Shown piece after piece: positions 1 to 7,700 of a DNA stretch of 64,000 nucleotides (positions within the stretch are counted from its first letter, which is position 1; each line of letters starts with the position of its first letter). The DNA comes from G963704535 sp963704535. Lineage in GTDB: Bacteria > Chloroflexota > Chloroflexia > Chloroflexales > Roseiflexaceae. The notes below the pieces were generated by a model that saw nothing but the letters and a program-made list of their open reading frames with translations, made no database searches and was not told the origin of the DNA. Both the position numbers and the translations under genes were made by a program. The stretch is from NCBI GenBank assembly GCA_963704535.1, contig OY969916.1, positions 5,084,001 through 5,148,000 of the forward strand, given 5' to 3'.

Positions 1-366
1 GATACATTGGAAGTCTATAAAAGGCGATTAAAGAAACTGAACGACAAGGCAGCATACTATGGGATAAACTGTCCTGCTGAAATTAGCATGGAAATTGAAG
101 ATATTGAAAAGCTGTTAAAAAAATGCACAAGTTCCATTGATGGAACTGATGCACTTGATACAAGCGGCGTCCAAAAATCCAGTATTACAAAGGCCGTCAT
201 TATATCGGCAGGAGCAGGCATATTACTGATTCTTTATACCATATGGACATATACAAGGCAGCCTTCTCTAGAGTTAATGATTGCTAATTTTGCCGTTGGG
301 ATTGCTATAGCTTTTTTTATGTACATTGTAATAGAAGCCGCCACATCAAAGATACAGAATAGCTAG
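1..366 (+). CDS. Small two-helix membrane protein, possibly 5'-truncated by the window edge
   Basis: The reading frame is open from the first base. The first usable start seen is a TTG at 7, giving 119 residues, but the gene may begin further left. Residues 1-40 are charged and helical, with a KLNDKAAYYGINCPAEI segment followed by an acidic IEDIEKLL helix. Similar short helical segments occur at the N terminus of bacterial STAND/NACHT-type conflict proteins (family resemblance from memory). Two hydrophobic segments follow at about 62-80 and 92-110, then a short polar tail. The AT-rich composition is unlike the GC-rich genes to the right, which suggests a foreign origin. No function is assigned. 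Confidence 0.5.
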   Translation, partial: DTLEVYKRRLKKLNDKAAYYGINCPAEISMEIEDIEKLLKKCTSSIDGTDALDTSGVQKSSITKAVIISAGAGILLILYTIWTYTRQPSLELMIANFAVGIAIAFFMYIVIEAATSKIQNS

Positions 367-443
367 AGATGTTAGCTCAGAGGGTATTCGGAAAACATGG
401 CGCTTTTTCGAGGTCTATTCTCAGGTATGATTGTGCATTCCAT

Positions 444-523
444 CCACAAATGAATTTGTGGCCTGAAATCGCAAACACGTTCAAACGTGTTCAGGAGCAA
501 GCTTTAACGTGTTTTAACACGTT
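444..523. repeat. Cluster of three 8-2-8 palindromes
   Basis: Three perfect palindromes, each with 8-bp arms and a 2-bp loop, lie at 444-461 (CCACAAAT arm), 474-491 (AACACGTT arm) and 506-523 (AACGTGTT arm). CCTGAAA at 462-468 and TTTCAGG at 530-536 form an outer inverted pair around the second and third. A fourth palindrome of the same geometry lies just beyond the IS element at 1801-1818. The set looks like one repeat unit that the IS later split. Confidence 0.75.
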
Positions 524-539
524 TACTGGTTTCAGGCAT

Positions 540-1795
540 TTTGCTACCGTACAGAAAATCCGTTCGCCATGTGTGAGGCAGTGGGCGGGTCTATGGGCAA
601 TCGGAAACTGACCGGAACACGTAACCCTTCACGTAGTGCATACTGTATCGCGCGCAGCCCGATTTGAAACAGGCCTAAGTCACAGCGATCTTTGCGATGA
701 AATTGTTCGACCCATCCCTGCTCCTGGGCAAACACGGCGGCCGCATGAATCCACACATAGGCCAGAGCAGTGGCGATCAGCAGCCGCGCCAGACGTTCGG
801 GGGCGGCCAGATGGCTTTTGTCAATCCGAAACCCACGACTTTTATGATTGGCAAACATGCACTCAATCCGAAAGCGCATCCGATAGCGCTTGACCGCCTC
901 GTCCGCATCACTCAACGAGCTGATCAGATAGAGTGGTTGCTGCTGCTTGGCGTCCCAGACCCCAATCACCAGAATTGGTCCATACTGCTTGGCGGTCATG
1001 CGCACATCCGCGATGGCGACAGCCTCACCGCGCGAGAGCGGCAGATCACCGACCGTGAAGACCCCATCCTGAGCAAAGATCAGAATGTTGGTAGCAGTGC
1101 GGCAGACATACTCCCACTTCCTCGCGCGCAATCTGGTTTGCAACTCGGTGCCGTCAAACTCACCATCGCCCAGCAGCGTGACGGTCGCATCGGGCGGGAT
1201 CAACTCCTGAAGCTGCTCGATCAGTGCGCAATGCAGCGCCTCAGGCAGATGGCCCTTCTTGCCCTTTACCACCGTCCACAGCAGCGGAATGGCGCGATGA
1301 CGATAGAGAACGCTGGCCATCAAGACCACACAGCCGCGCCCGGCGGTGGTTCCATCCAGCAGGATGGTCAGTGGCAGGTGCGCCAGACTGGAGAGTACCG
1401 CACGGGCGAACGGGAGCCAGAGCGCCTCCAGCGTGATAGCGTCGTGCTTGACCCAGCGCCGAAAGCGCGTGATCAGGCTTTCATTCTTGCGTCCTCTGAT
1501 CGGGGCATGGCTGGCGAGCTTATCGAACTGCACATGCTGGGCACTGACGATGCCACAAATCAGCAAGCTCAAGGTGTTAAGGTGCTGTTCGGCATGGCTG
1601 TTGGCACGGGTGTGCAAAACCTGCGCCAGGGTCAGTTTGATGGTACGATAGGTACGGAAGTTGATGTGCATGGTTTCCCTCCATTCGTCTCGTTTGGTTA
1701 CGCTGACGAACAGGATACCATGCCCATCGATTTCCTTCTGGCCCACCGAGATGCGTTACCGCTTGATCAGCTCATATTTTCTGTACGGTAGCAAA
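540..1795 (-). mobile_element. Intact IS4-family insertion sequence (1,256 bp)
   Basis: The ends are perfect 20-bp inverted repeats at 540-559 and 1776-1795 (TTTGCTACCGTACAGAAAAT and its complement). They are flanked by an 8-bp direct repeat, TCAGGCAT, at 532-539 and 1796-1803, the expected target-site duplication. One transposase gene fills the element, and its stop codon lies inside the left inverted repeat. Identical ends and duplication plus an uninterrupted transposase point to a recent insertion. Confidence 0.92.
544..1671 (-). CDS. IS4-family transposase
   Basis: This is a DDE transposase that cuts and joins the ends of the surrounding element. The first Asp is in TILLDGTT and the second in LLGDGEFD. 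The third acidic residue sits in YRMRFRIECMFANHK, which fits the IS4 family Y-(2)-R-(3)-E-(6)-K signature exactly. The ATG at 1671 is chosen because GGAGGG lies five bases upstream on the minus strand; an upstream GTG at 1746 would add 25 residues. The 376-residue length and uninterrupted frame suggest an active enzyme. The long open frame on the opposite strand is a shadow. Confidence 0.92.
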   Translation of the reverse strand: MHINFRTYRTIKLTLAQVLHTRANSHAEQHLNTLSLLICGIVSAQHVQFDKLASHAPIRGRKNESLITRFRRWVKHDAITLEALWLPFARAVLSSLAHLPLTILLDGTTAGRGCVVLMASVLYRHRAIPLLWTVVKGKKGHLPEALHCALIEQLQELIPPDATVTLLGDGEFDGTELQTRLRARKWEYVCRTATNILIFAQDGVFTVGDLPLSRGEAVAIADVRMTAKQYGPILVIGVWDAKQQQPLYLISSLSDADEAVKRYRMRFRIECMFANHKSRGFRIDKSHLAAPERLARLLIATALAYVWIHAAAVFAQEQGWVEQFHRKDRCDLGLFQIGLRAIQYALREGLRVPVSFRLPIDPPTASHMANGFSVR

Positions 1796-1800
1796 TCAGG

Positions 1801-1818
1801 CATCGAATTCATTCGATG
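1801..1818. repeat. Fourth 8-2-8 palindrome, right of the IS
   Basis: Arms CATCGAAT and ATTCGATG surround a TC loop. Read against the complement of the palindrome at 444-461, the loop, the inner AAT and the adjoining ATGG agree, while three arm positions differ with their partner bases changed to match. Confidence 0.7.
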
Positions 1819-1900
1819 ATGGGCGGATCATTTCCAAACGCCCTCTCACCTATGGGCTTTGCTACCCCGAAAGTCTCGCTAGCCTGCGCTGATCGTGTAC

Positions 1901-1942
1901 TGACAAAAGAGCGCTCCTGTGCACAGGAGCGCTCTTTTGTCA
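1901..1942. terminator. Perfect 42-bp palindrome, probable bidirectional terminator
   Basis: Two 21-bp arms meet with no spacer. The hairpin core is GC-rich (AGAGCGCTCCTGTG) and is bordered by AAAAGA on one side and TCTTTT on the other, so each strand has a T-rich segment after the stem. It begins two bases after the stop of the minus-strand gene at 1944, which suits a terminator for that gene. Confidence 0.75.
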
Positions 1943-1943
1943 G

Positions 1944-2348
1944 CTATTTTTGCATGTTAGCCAGTCCATAACTGACCGTAATGATCGCGTTGCTGCGGTC
2001 GCCGCGCAGCTCGGCCCGTTCGCGTAGTTCGAGGAACCAGAGGTGAGTGGTGCGGGTGTAGACGGCCAGCGTGGTAATTGTCTCCGTCCCGCCCCATTGG
2101 TAGCGGTCGGCCGCCAGGCCCCAGCCATCTAGCCGCAGCCGCCTGACGACGGCGCTCTGCCAGCCATCGTCGGGGTTGGGCATAGCGTAGGTGATCTGCC
2201 GCCGGCCCGGCGCGATCTCGGATACGTGAACGTCGGCCGCACCGGAGGCGATGAATGGCGCAGTCGCCAGACTCCTGGCCGCCCAGGCGACGGCGACGCA
2301 GGCGACGACAGCGACGATCAGGCTAGCGGCGGCGATTCTACGTATCAT
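1944..2348 (-). CDS. Hypothetical protein with an N-terminal membrane anchor
   Basis: The protein has 134 residues when started at the ATG at 2348 (MIRRIAAA). An earlier ATG at 2381 would put eleven more residues before the hydrophobic segment. Residues about 4-24 are hydrophobic (signal peptide or anchor). The remainder is a small, probably beta-rich, extracytoplasmic domain ending in TVSYGLANMQK. No family is recognised. It is divergent from the SDR gene at 2387 with only 38 bp between the two starts, so the promoters must overlap or lie inside the genes. A strong palindromic terminator follows directly. Confidence 0.6.
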   Translation of the reverse strand: MIRRIAAASLIVAVVACVAVAWAARSLATAPFIASGAADVHVSEIAPGRRQITYAMPNPDDGWQSAVVRRLRLDGWGLAADRYQWGGTETITTLAVYTRTTHLWFLELRERAELRGDRSNAIITVSYGLANMQK

Positions 2349-2386
2349 GAAGCGCAGTTTACCATACAACACAAGGTTCAAAGTCT

Positions 2387-3151
2387 ATGTCTTCACCTCA
2401 CACCGATCAGCTTCAGGGGAAGGTCTGCTTGATTACCGGCGGCGCCCGCACGCTGGGGGCCGCCATCACGCGGCGACTCGCGCACGCTGGGGCCCACGTG
2501 GCCATTCACTACCATCAGTCCGTCGACGCCGCCCATGGCTTGTGTGCCGAGCTGTCGGCGCTCGGCGTCCACACCTATGCCATAGGCGCCGATGTCACAC
2601 AGCCCGACGCCGCCACCCGCCTGATCGCCGACACCTGGGCGCACTTCGGCACGATCAATATCCTGGTCAACAACGTCGGCCCGTACGTGGACACGCCCTT
2701 CCTTGACCTGGCGCCGGCTGATTTTGATCGCATCTGGGCCGGCAATGTGCGTGCGACGTTTCTGGTGACACAAGCGGCGGGCCGCCGGATGAAAGAGCGC
2801 GGCGATGGGCAGATCATCAATATCGCCGCGACTGATTATGTACATCGCAGTCACTCGATCTATGGGCTTGCCAAAGCTGGGGTGGTGTATCTGACCGAGG
2901 CGCTGGCGCTGGAACTGGCCCCCGAGGTGCGGGTCAATGCGCTGGCCCCCGACTTAATCGCCGACAATGAGGACATGGGGCCGGACGTTGTGGCGCCGGC
3001 AGTCGCCGGCACGCCGTTGCGCCGGCTTGTCACGCGCCAGGAGATCGCCGAGGTCGTCGGCCTGATGTGTACGCCGGCCTTCGCGATCATGACCGGGCAG
3101 ACCGTGGTCCTCGACGGGGGAAGAAGCATTCCGCGCATCGCGATCGGCTAG
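2387..3151 (+). CDS. SDR-family NAD(P)-dependent oxidoreductase with altered catalytic serine
   Basis: This is a short-chain dehydrogenase/reductase of 254 residues. It has a nucleotide-binding TGGARTLG near residue 18, NNVGP near 92, and the catalytic YGLAK pair near 159-163. TGGARTLG has Leu where classical SDRs have Ile or Val, as in FolM/pteridine-reductase-like members. The usual catalytic Ser, 13 residues before Tyr, is not present. The aligned stretch is NIAATD and is about two residues shorter than normal, so Thr or Asp may stand in, or catalysis may be weakened. The C-terminal GQTVVLDGG is typical. The substrate cannot be told. The SDR family is certain; the subfamily is not. Confidence 0.88.
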   Translation: MSSPHTDQLQGKVCLITGGARTLGAAITRRLAHAGAHVAIHYHQSVDAAHGLCAELSALGVHTYAIGADVTQPDAATRLIADTWAHFGTINILVNNVGPYVDTPFLDLAPADFDRIWAGNVRATFLVTQAAGRRMKERGDGQIINIAATDYVHRSHSIYGLAKAGVVYLTEALALELAPEVRVNALAPDLIADNEDMGPDVVAPAVAGTPLRRLVTRQEIAEVVGLMCTPAFAIMTGQTVVLDGGRSIPRIAIG

Positions 3152-3182
3152 ACAGCACCGCATAAGTCCGCCCACAGTTTCT

Positions 3183-3277
3183 CATCACGAAGCTCGCGAA
3201 GACACGAAGATCACGAAGGCTATACTGTCACATCTACCAGCCCTCTTCGCGGCCTTCGTACCTTCGTGATCTTCGTG
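3183..3277. repeat. Inverted repeat built from CACGAAG-type units
   Basis: A 17-bp arm at 3203-3219 (CACGAAGATCACGAAGG) is matched perfectly in inverted orientation at 3261-3277. Further ACGAAG copies lie just left of the first arm. It has the same architecture as the other short-tandem-repeat hairpins in this window and stands just upstream of the caspase-like gene. Confidence 0.7.
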
Positions 3278-3319
3278 GTTAGAACGAGTGGCTTATTTGG
3301 GCCGATAGGAGCAACTACC

Positions 3320-4375
3320 ATGGCACCACATCACATACTCGGCCGGAAGCCTGAGCGCATTTGGGTCTTTGTCGTCGGAACGCTGGAGTGGAAGCACGCC
3401 GAGTACTTTGACTCATTTCCAAAGCAGAATCGCCGCGACGCGGCCCTGGTCGAGTTCTTCCGCGCGCAGGGCGTTCCACCCGCGCAGATCGTCTACCTCC
3501 AGGACCAGCAAGCCACTACGCACGAGATTCGGCAATCGCTCGAAGCGCACCTCACCGCAGCCGACGCGGATGATCTATTGGTGCTGTATTACTGCGGCCA
3601 TGGCGGTAAGCTCGACGACGGCGGGGCCTACTTCGCCAGCTACGACGCCGACGGCGAGCGCAATCCCGGCTGGGTGGTCAAGACCATCCCGGCGACGATC
3701 GAGCGCTACTTCACCGGCTCGCATGCCCTGCTCCTGGCCGATTGCTGCTACGCCGGCTGCCTGGCCGACGCCATCCCCAAGCGCGGGCGCCGGGTGGCGT
3801 ATGCCAGCCTGACGGCATCGCTGGCCAGCGAACTCTCGACCGGCAACTGGACCTTCACCGAGGGGCTGCTGGCCGGCCTGCGTGGGCAAGCGTTTGTCGA
3901 TGCGAACGGCAACGCCATGATCAGCCTGCGGGAGTTGGCCGCCCAGATCTGCGAGAGTATGGCCTTCGCCGAAGAGCAGATCGCCACTTTTGCCACCGCC
4001 GGCGACTTCGACCCGGACGTGATCGTCGCCGCCGCGCGCCCACGGCCCGACCCACGCGTCGGCCAGCGCGTCGAGGTCTACGCCGACGATGATTGGTACC
4101 GCGCCCAGATCATCGACGCACGCGGCGCGCAGCTCAAGGTCCACTACTACGGCTACGAGGAGAGCGACGACGAGTGGGTGACGCCGGATCGCATCCGCGA
4201 GGTGGTGCTGCCGACCTACCCGATCGGCACGACGGTCGAGGTCAAGTGGAAGCGGAAATGGTACCCGGCGACGGTTCTGGAGGTCTGGAGCGGCATCCAT
4301 CACATTCAGTACCAGGATTATGGGCCGGAGTGGAATGAGTGGGTCGCGTCGAAGCGTCTGCGGCCAATGGGTTAA
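3320..4375 (+). CDS. Caspase-like (C14) protease fused to two Tudor/agenet-like domains
   Basis: The predicted product has 351 residues. The ATG at 3320 is chosen because AGGAG lies about ten bases upstream; the frame is open further left without a good ribosome site. Residues about 10-225 form a caspase fold: catalytic His is in YYCGHGG (about 94), and catalytic Cys is in LLADCCYAG (Cys142/143) after a hydrophobic strand. Two tandem barrel-like modules follow at about 246-294 and 301-350. Each has a VEV..W/..WYPA or WYRA start, an H/IxYxxY centre and a DEWV or NEWV end, the pattern of Tudor-knot/chromobarrel/agenet domains. Metacaspase-type enzymes cleave after basic residues; Tudor-like modules bind nucleic acid or modified peptides. 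No prodomain or membrane segment is seen. Partner and substrate are unknown. Confidence 0.85.
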   Translation: MAPHHILGRKPERIWVFVVGTLEWKHAEYFDSFPKQNRRDAALVEFFRAQGVPPAQIVYLQDQQATTHEIRQSLEAHLTAADADDLLVLYYCGHGGKLDDGGAYFASYDADGERNPGWVVKTIPATIERYFTGSHALLLADCCYAGCLADAIPKRGRRVAYASLTASLASELSTGNWTFTEGLLAGLRGQAFVDANGNAMISLRELAAQICESMAFAEEQIATFATAGDFDPDVIVAAARPRPDPRVGQRVEVYADDDWYRAQIIDARGAQLKVHYYGYEESDDEWVTPDRIREVVLPTYPIGTTVEVKWKRKWYPATVLEVWSGIHHIQYQDYGPEWNEWVASKRLRPMG

Positions 4376-4753
4376 TGTGAGGTAGGGGGAGTTTGAGGAG
4401 TGCTTCCCCCTCAAACTCCCCTTTTCAAACAGTTTCTAACACTACAGCAAAGCGGCGGAAGTACCTGAAGAAACAATTACCTTTAGAATCTTCGGTTATC
4501 ACCGTTTGTTCATTAACCTGTGTTATTATCGCCTCGTTCTCCCCCGTTAATACGCAAGTGCGGCGAAGCATAGCTTGTTCCGATCTGAGTGGGGTGGTTT
4601 GGAAGGGCGCTCCCTTCCAAGCCTCCCCTTTTCCTAGATCGAGCTGCGTTACGCTGCAAGTAAGTGATCACGCGAACGTTGTACGCGATTCTGCCTGCGT
4701 GTCAGGCGCTCGCGCCCTGCTTGCGGACGTGGTCTGGAGCGAGGAGCTATTCT
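4376..4753. other. Intergenic stretch with degraded hairpin repeats
   Basis: No gene is seen. A partial MITE-like element covers 4380-4437: an inverted GGGGGAGTTTGAGG core and a right end of CAAACAGTTTC followed by TAA. A related but diverged hairpin (TTGGAAGGGCGCTCCCTTCCAA) lies at about 4599-4622. The stretch 4440-4530 between them is AT-rich and may hold the promoter for the gene at 4754, but I see no well-spaced consensus. Confidence 0.5.
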
Positions 4754-7700
4754 ATGAAGGGCTGGTTAGCGACCGCCATCCGGCACATCCGCCTGGTCAG
4801 CATCGCATTGTTGGTAGGTACCCTGCTGTTGAGTGGGGTGAGCCGCACTGGGGCGACTGCGTCGCCGTCGCCGATCCTGTTGGTCGTCGACGACACGGCG
4901 CCGAACCCGTTCGGACGCTACGTCGGCGAGATCCTGCACGCCGAGGGCCTCAACGCCTATGATGTCCTGCCGCTCAGTAGCCTGACCAGCGCTGATCTCT
5001 CCCAGCACGACGTCGTCGTCCTGGCCGAGGTGCCGCTCACCACCGCCCAGGTGGCGCTTGTTACGACCTATGTGGCCGATGGCGGCCGGTTGCTGGCACT
5101 CCGCCCCGACCCACAGCTCGCTCCGCTATTTGGTCTCACGTCGCTGGGAAGTAGCCAGACCGACGGCTACCTCAAGATCGACGATGCACAGCCCGCCGGC
5201 CAGGGCCTACCCAGCGCCACGCTTCAGATCCACGGCACCATCGACCGCTACACGCCCAACGGCGCGACGACGATCGCCCTGTTGTATAGCGACGCGACGA
5301 CGGCGACATCCTATCCGGCGGTCGTGACCGCCGAGTATGGCAGTGGTCAGACGGCCGCCTTCACCTACGACCTGGCGAGAAATGTCATCTATACACGCCA
5401 GGGCAACCCGGCCAATGCCGGCGTCGATACCGACGGCGACAGCGTCCTGCGCACGATCGACCTGTTCCAGACCAGCGGCGGTGGCGCGCCCTGGGTCGAT
5501 CGGGACAAGATCCCGATCCCGCAGGCCGACGTGCAGCAGCGCCTGTTCGCGCGCCTGGTCCAGCAGCTCGCCGAGGGCGTCACGCCGCTCCCGCAGCTCT
5601 GGTACTTCCCCAGCACCGCGAAGACAATGCTTATTCTGACCGGCGATGCCCACGCCAACCCAACCAGCTACTTCCAGAATGAACTCGCCAGCCTGAACGC
5701 CCGTGACGCCAAGATCACGCTGTATCTCACGATCGCCGCCGACCCCAGCAACGCCCAGGTGCAGTCCTGGCGCGCGCAGGGGCACGAGACCGGCATCCAT
5801 CCCTATTCCTACAAGCCGGACAACTACCCGCCCTACAATATCACCAGCCAGGAGCAGGGGTTGCAGGTCTACAGCGACTGGTTCGCGGGCCGCTTCAGCA
5901 GCCCCAAATCGCGCACTGTGCGCAACCACCAACTCAGCTGGAATGGCTGGGTCACCAGCGCCGAATACGCCGCAGCGCACGGCATCGCGCTCGACACCAA
6001 TTTCTACCACTGGGGGCCCTGGCTCAAGAAGCCCGACAATAGCTGGCCGCATGGCTACATCACCGGCAGCGGCCAGCCCATGAAGTTCGTGCGCGCGGAT
6101 GGGACGACCGTCCCGGTGTACCAGCAATTGACCACGCTGGTGGACGAACAGCTTCTGGATGTCATCAGCGGGGCTGGCTTTGAGCAGCTCAACGCGGCGC
6201 AGGCGATCGACGTGTCGGAGAGCATGATCGACGCTAGCCTGGCCGGAGATTATGCCGCGCTGATGACCCAATTTCATGTCGATTATTACGGGATGGGTAC
6301 GCCCCAGGAGTGGGCCGAGGGGACGCTGGACTACGCCAGCAGCCAGGGCGTACCGCTCTGGAACGCCGACCAGTGGCTCAACTTCACCGAAACCCGCTAC
6401 AACAGCGCATTTCAGAACATCGCCTGGGATGAATCAACCGGCCAACTCAGCTTCAGCTTGAGCGCGACGAGTGACGACAATACGCTCAGTGTGTTGCTGC
6501 CCCTGACCTTTGATGAGCGCAATTTCAACTCGGTGCTGGTCGACGGCGCCGCCATACCGTACACAATCTTCATGGTCGCGGGCCGGGAATTGGCGCTGAT
6601 CAGCATTGACGCCGGCAACCACACCTTCGACGTCGACTACGGCGCCCAGCCGAACACCCCGACGCCGCCGCCACCGACGCCGACAGCAACCAACACACCC
6701 ACCGCGACGAATACGTCCACGCCGACGGCAACACATACGCCGACCAACACACCAACCAACACGCCCACAAATACGCCGACCAGCACGCCCACCAACACGC
6801 CCACAAATACGCCGACCAGCACGCCCACCAACACGCCCACCAACACGCCCACAAATACGCCGACCAGCACGCCCACCAACACGCCCACCAACACTCCCAC
6901 AAATACGCCCACTAATACGCCAACCGATGGCCCGACCAGCACGCCAACCAACACGCCCACGCCCACCAACACTCCCACAAATACGCCAACCAATACTCCT
7001 ACGAACACGCCCACTAACACACCCGCGCCGACCAACACGCCCATCAACACACCGACCAACACGCCCACGCCGACGCCTGCAACCACCAGCCTGATTCACA
7101 CGACGCAGGCCGACTTTGGCCAGTGCAGCGTCGAAGACAACACGATGACGGCGAGCATTGGCGACGGCGCGGTGCGCCTGGCAGGCGCCCTAGCGGACCC
7201 GTTCGATGGGCCGGCGCTCAATAGCGGCCGGTGGGTTTGGGGCACCTGGGGTGGGGGCAGCTTCACGCCCAGCCCCAACGGCACGCTCACGATCGGCGCG
7301 GCCGGCGGCGCCTGGGTGCGCTCGCAGAACAGCTTCTCGCGCGCCACTATCGAGGGCACGCTGAGCTTCGGCGCGGCCCCGTGGCAGCACTTCGGTTTCG
7401 GCAGCAACAATTTCGAAGGCGATCGGTACGCGATTTTCAGCACCGCCGGGACCAGCAACCGCCTCTACGCGCGGCTCAATAATGCTAACGGCGAGCAGCG
7501 AATCGACCTCGGCGCGCTGCCGGGCGGCACACACCGCTACCGGGTGGCCTGGAGCGCGCAGGGTGCTGGCGACCGGGTACAGTTCTTCCTGGACGACATC
7601 GAGGTCGCCGACCTGAGCACCAGCGCATTGCCGTCGCTCTACGTCTACCTCTCGAACAACACCCCCACCACGCCGCTGCTCGCCGATGCGGTGCAGACCA

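Noticed and set aside
697..1791. Long open frame on the plus strand across the IS element
   Set aside because: It is the mirror of the transposase gene; it has no family motif and its composition follows from the coding strand.
6434..7099. Minus-strand frames rich in Gly, Val, Trp and Arg repeats
   Set aside because: They are reverse readings of the Thr-Pro linker DNA and have no independent support.
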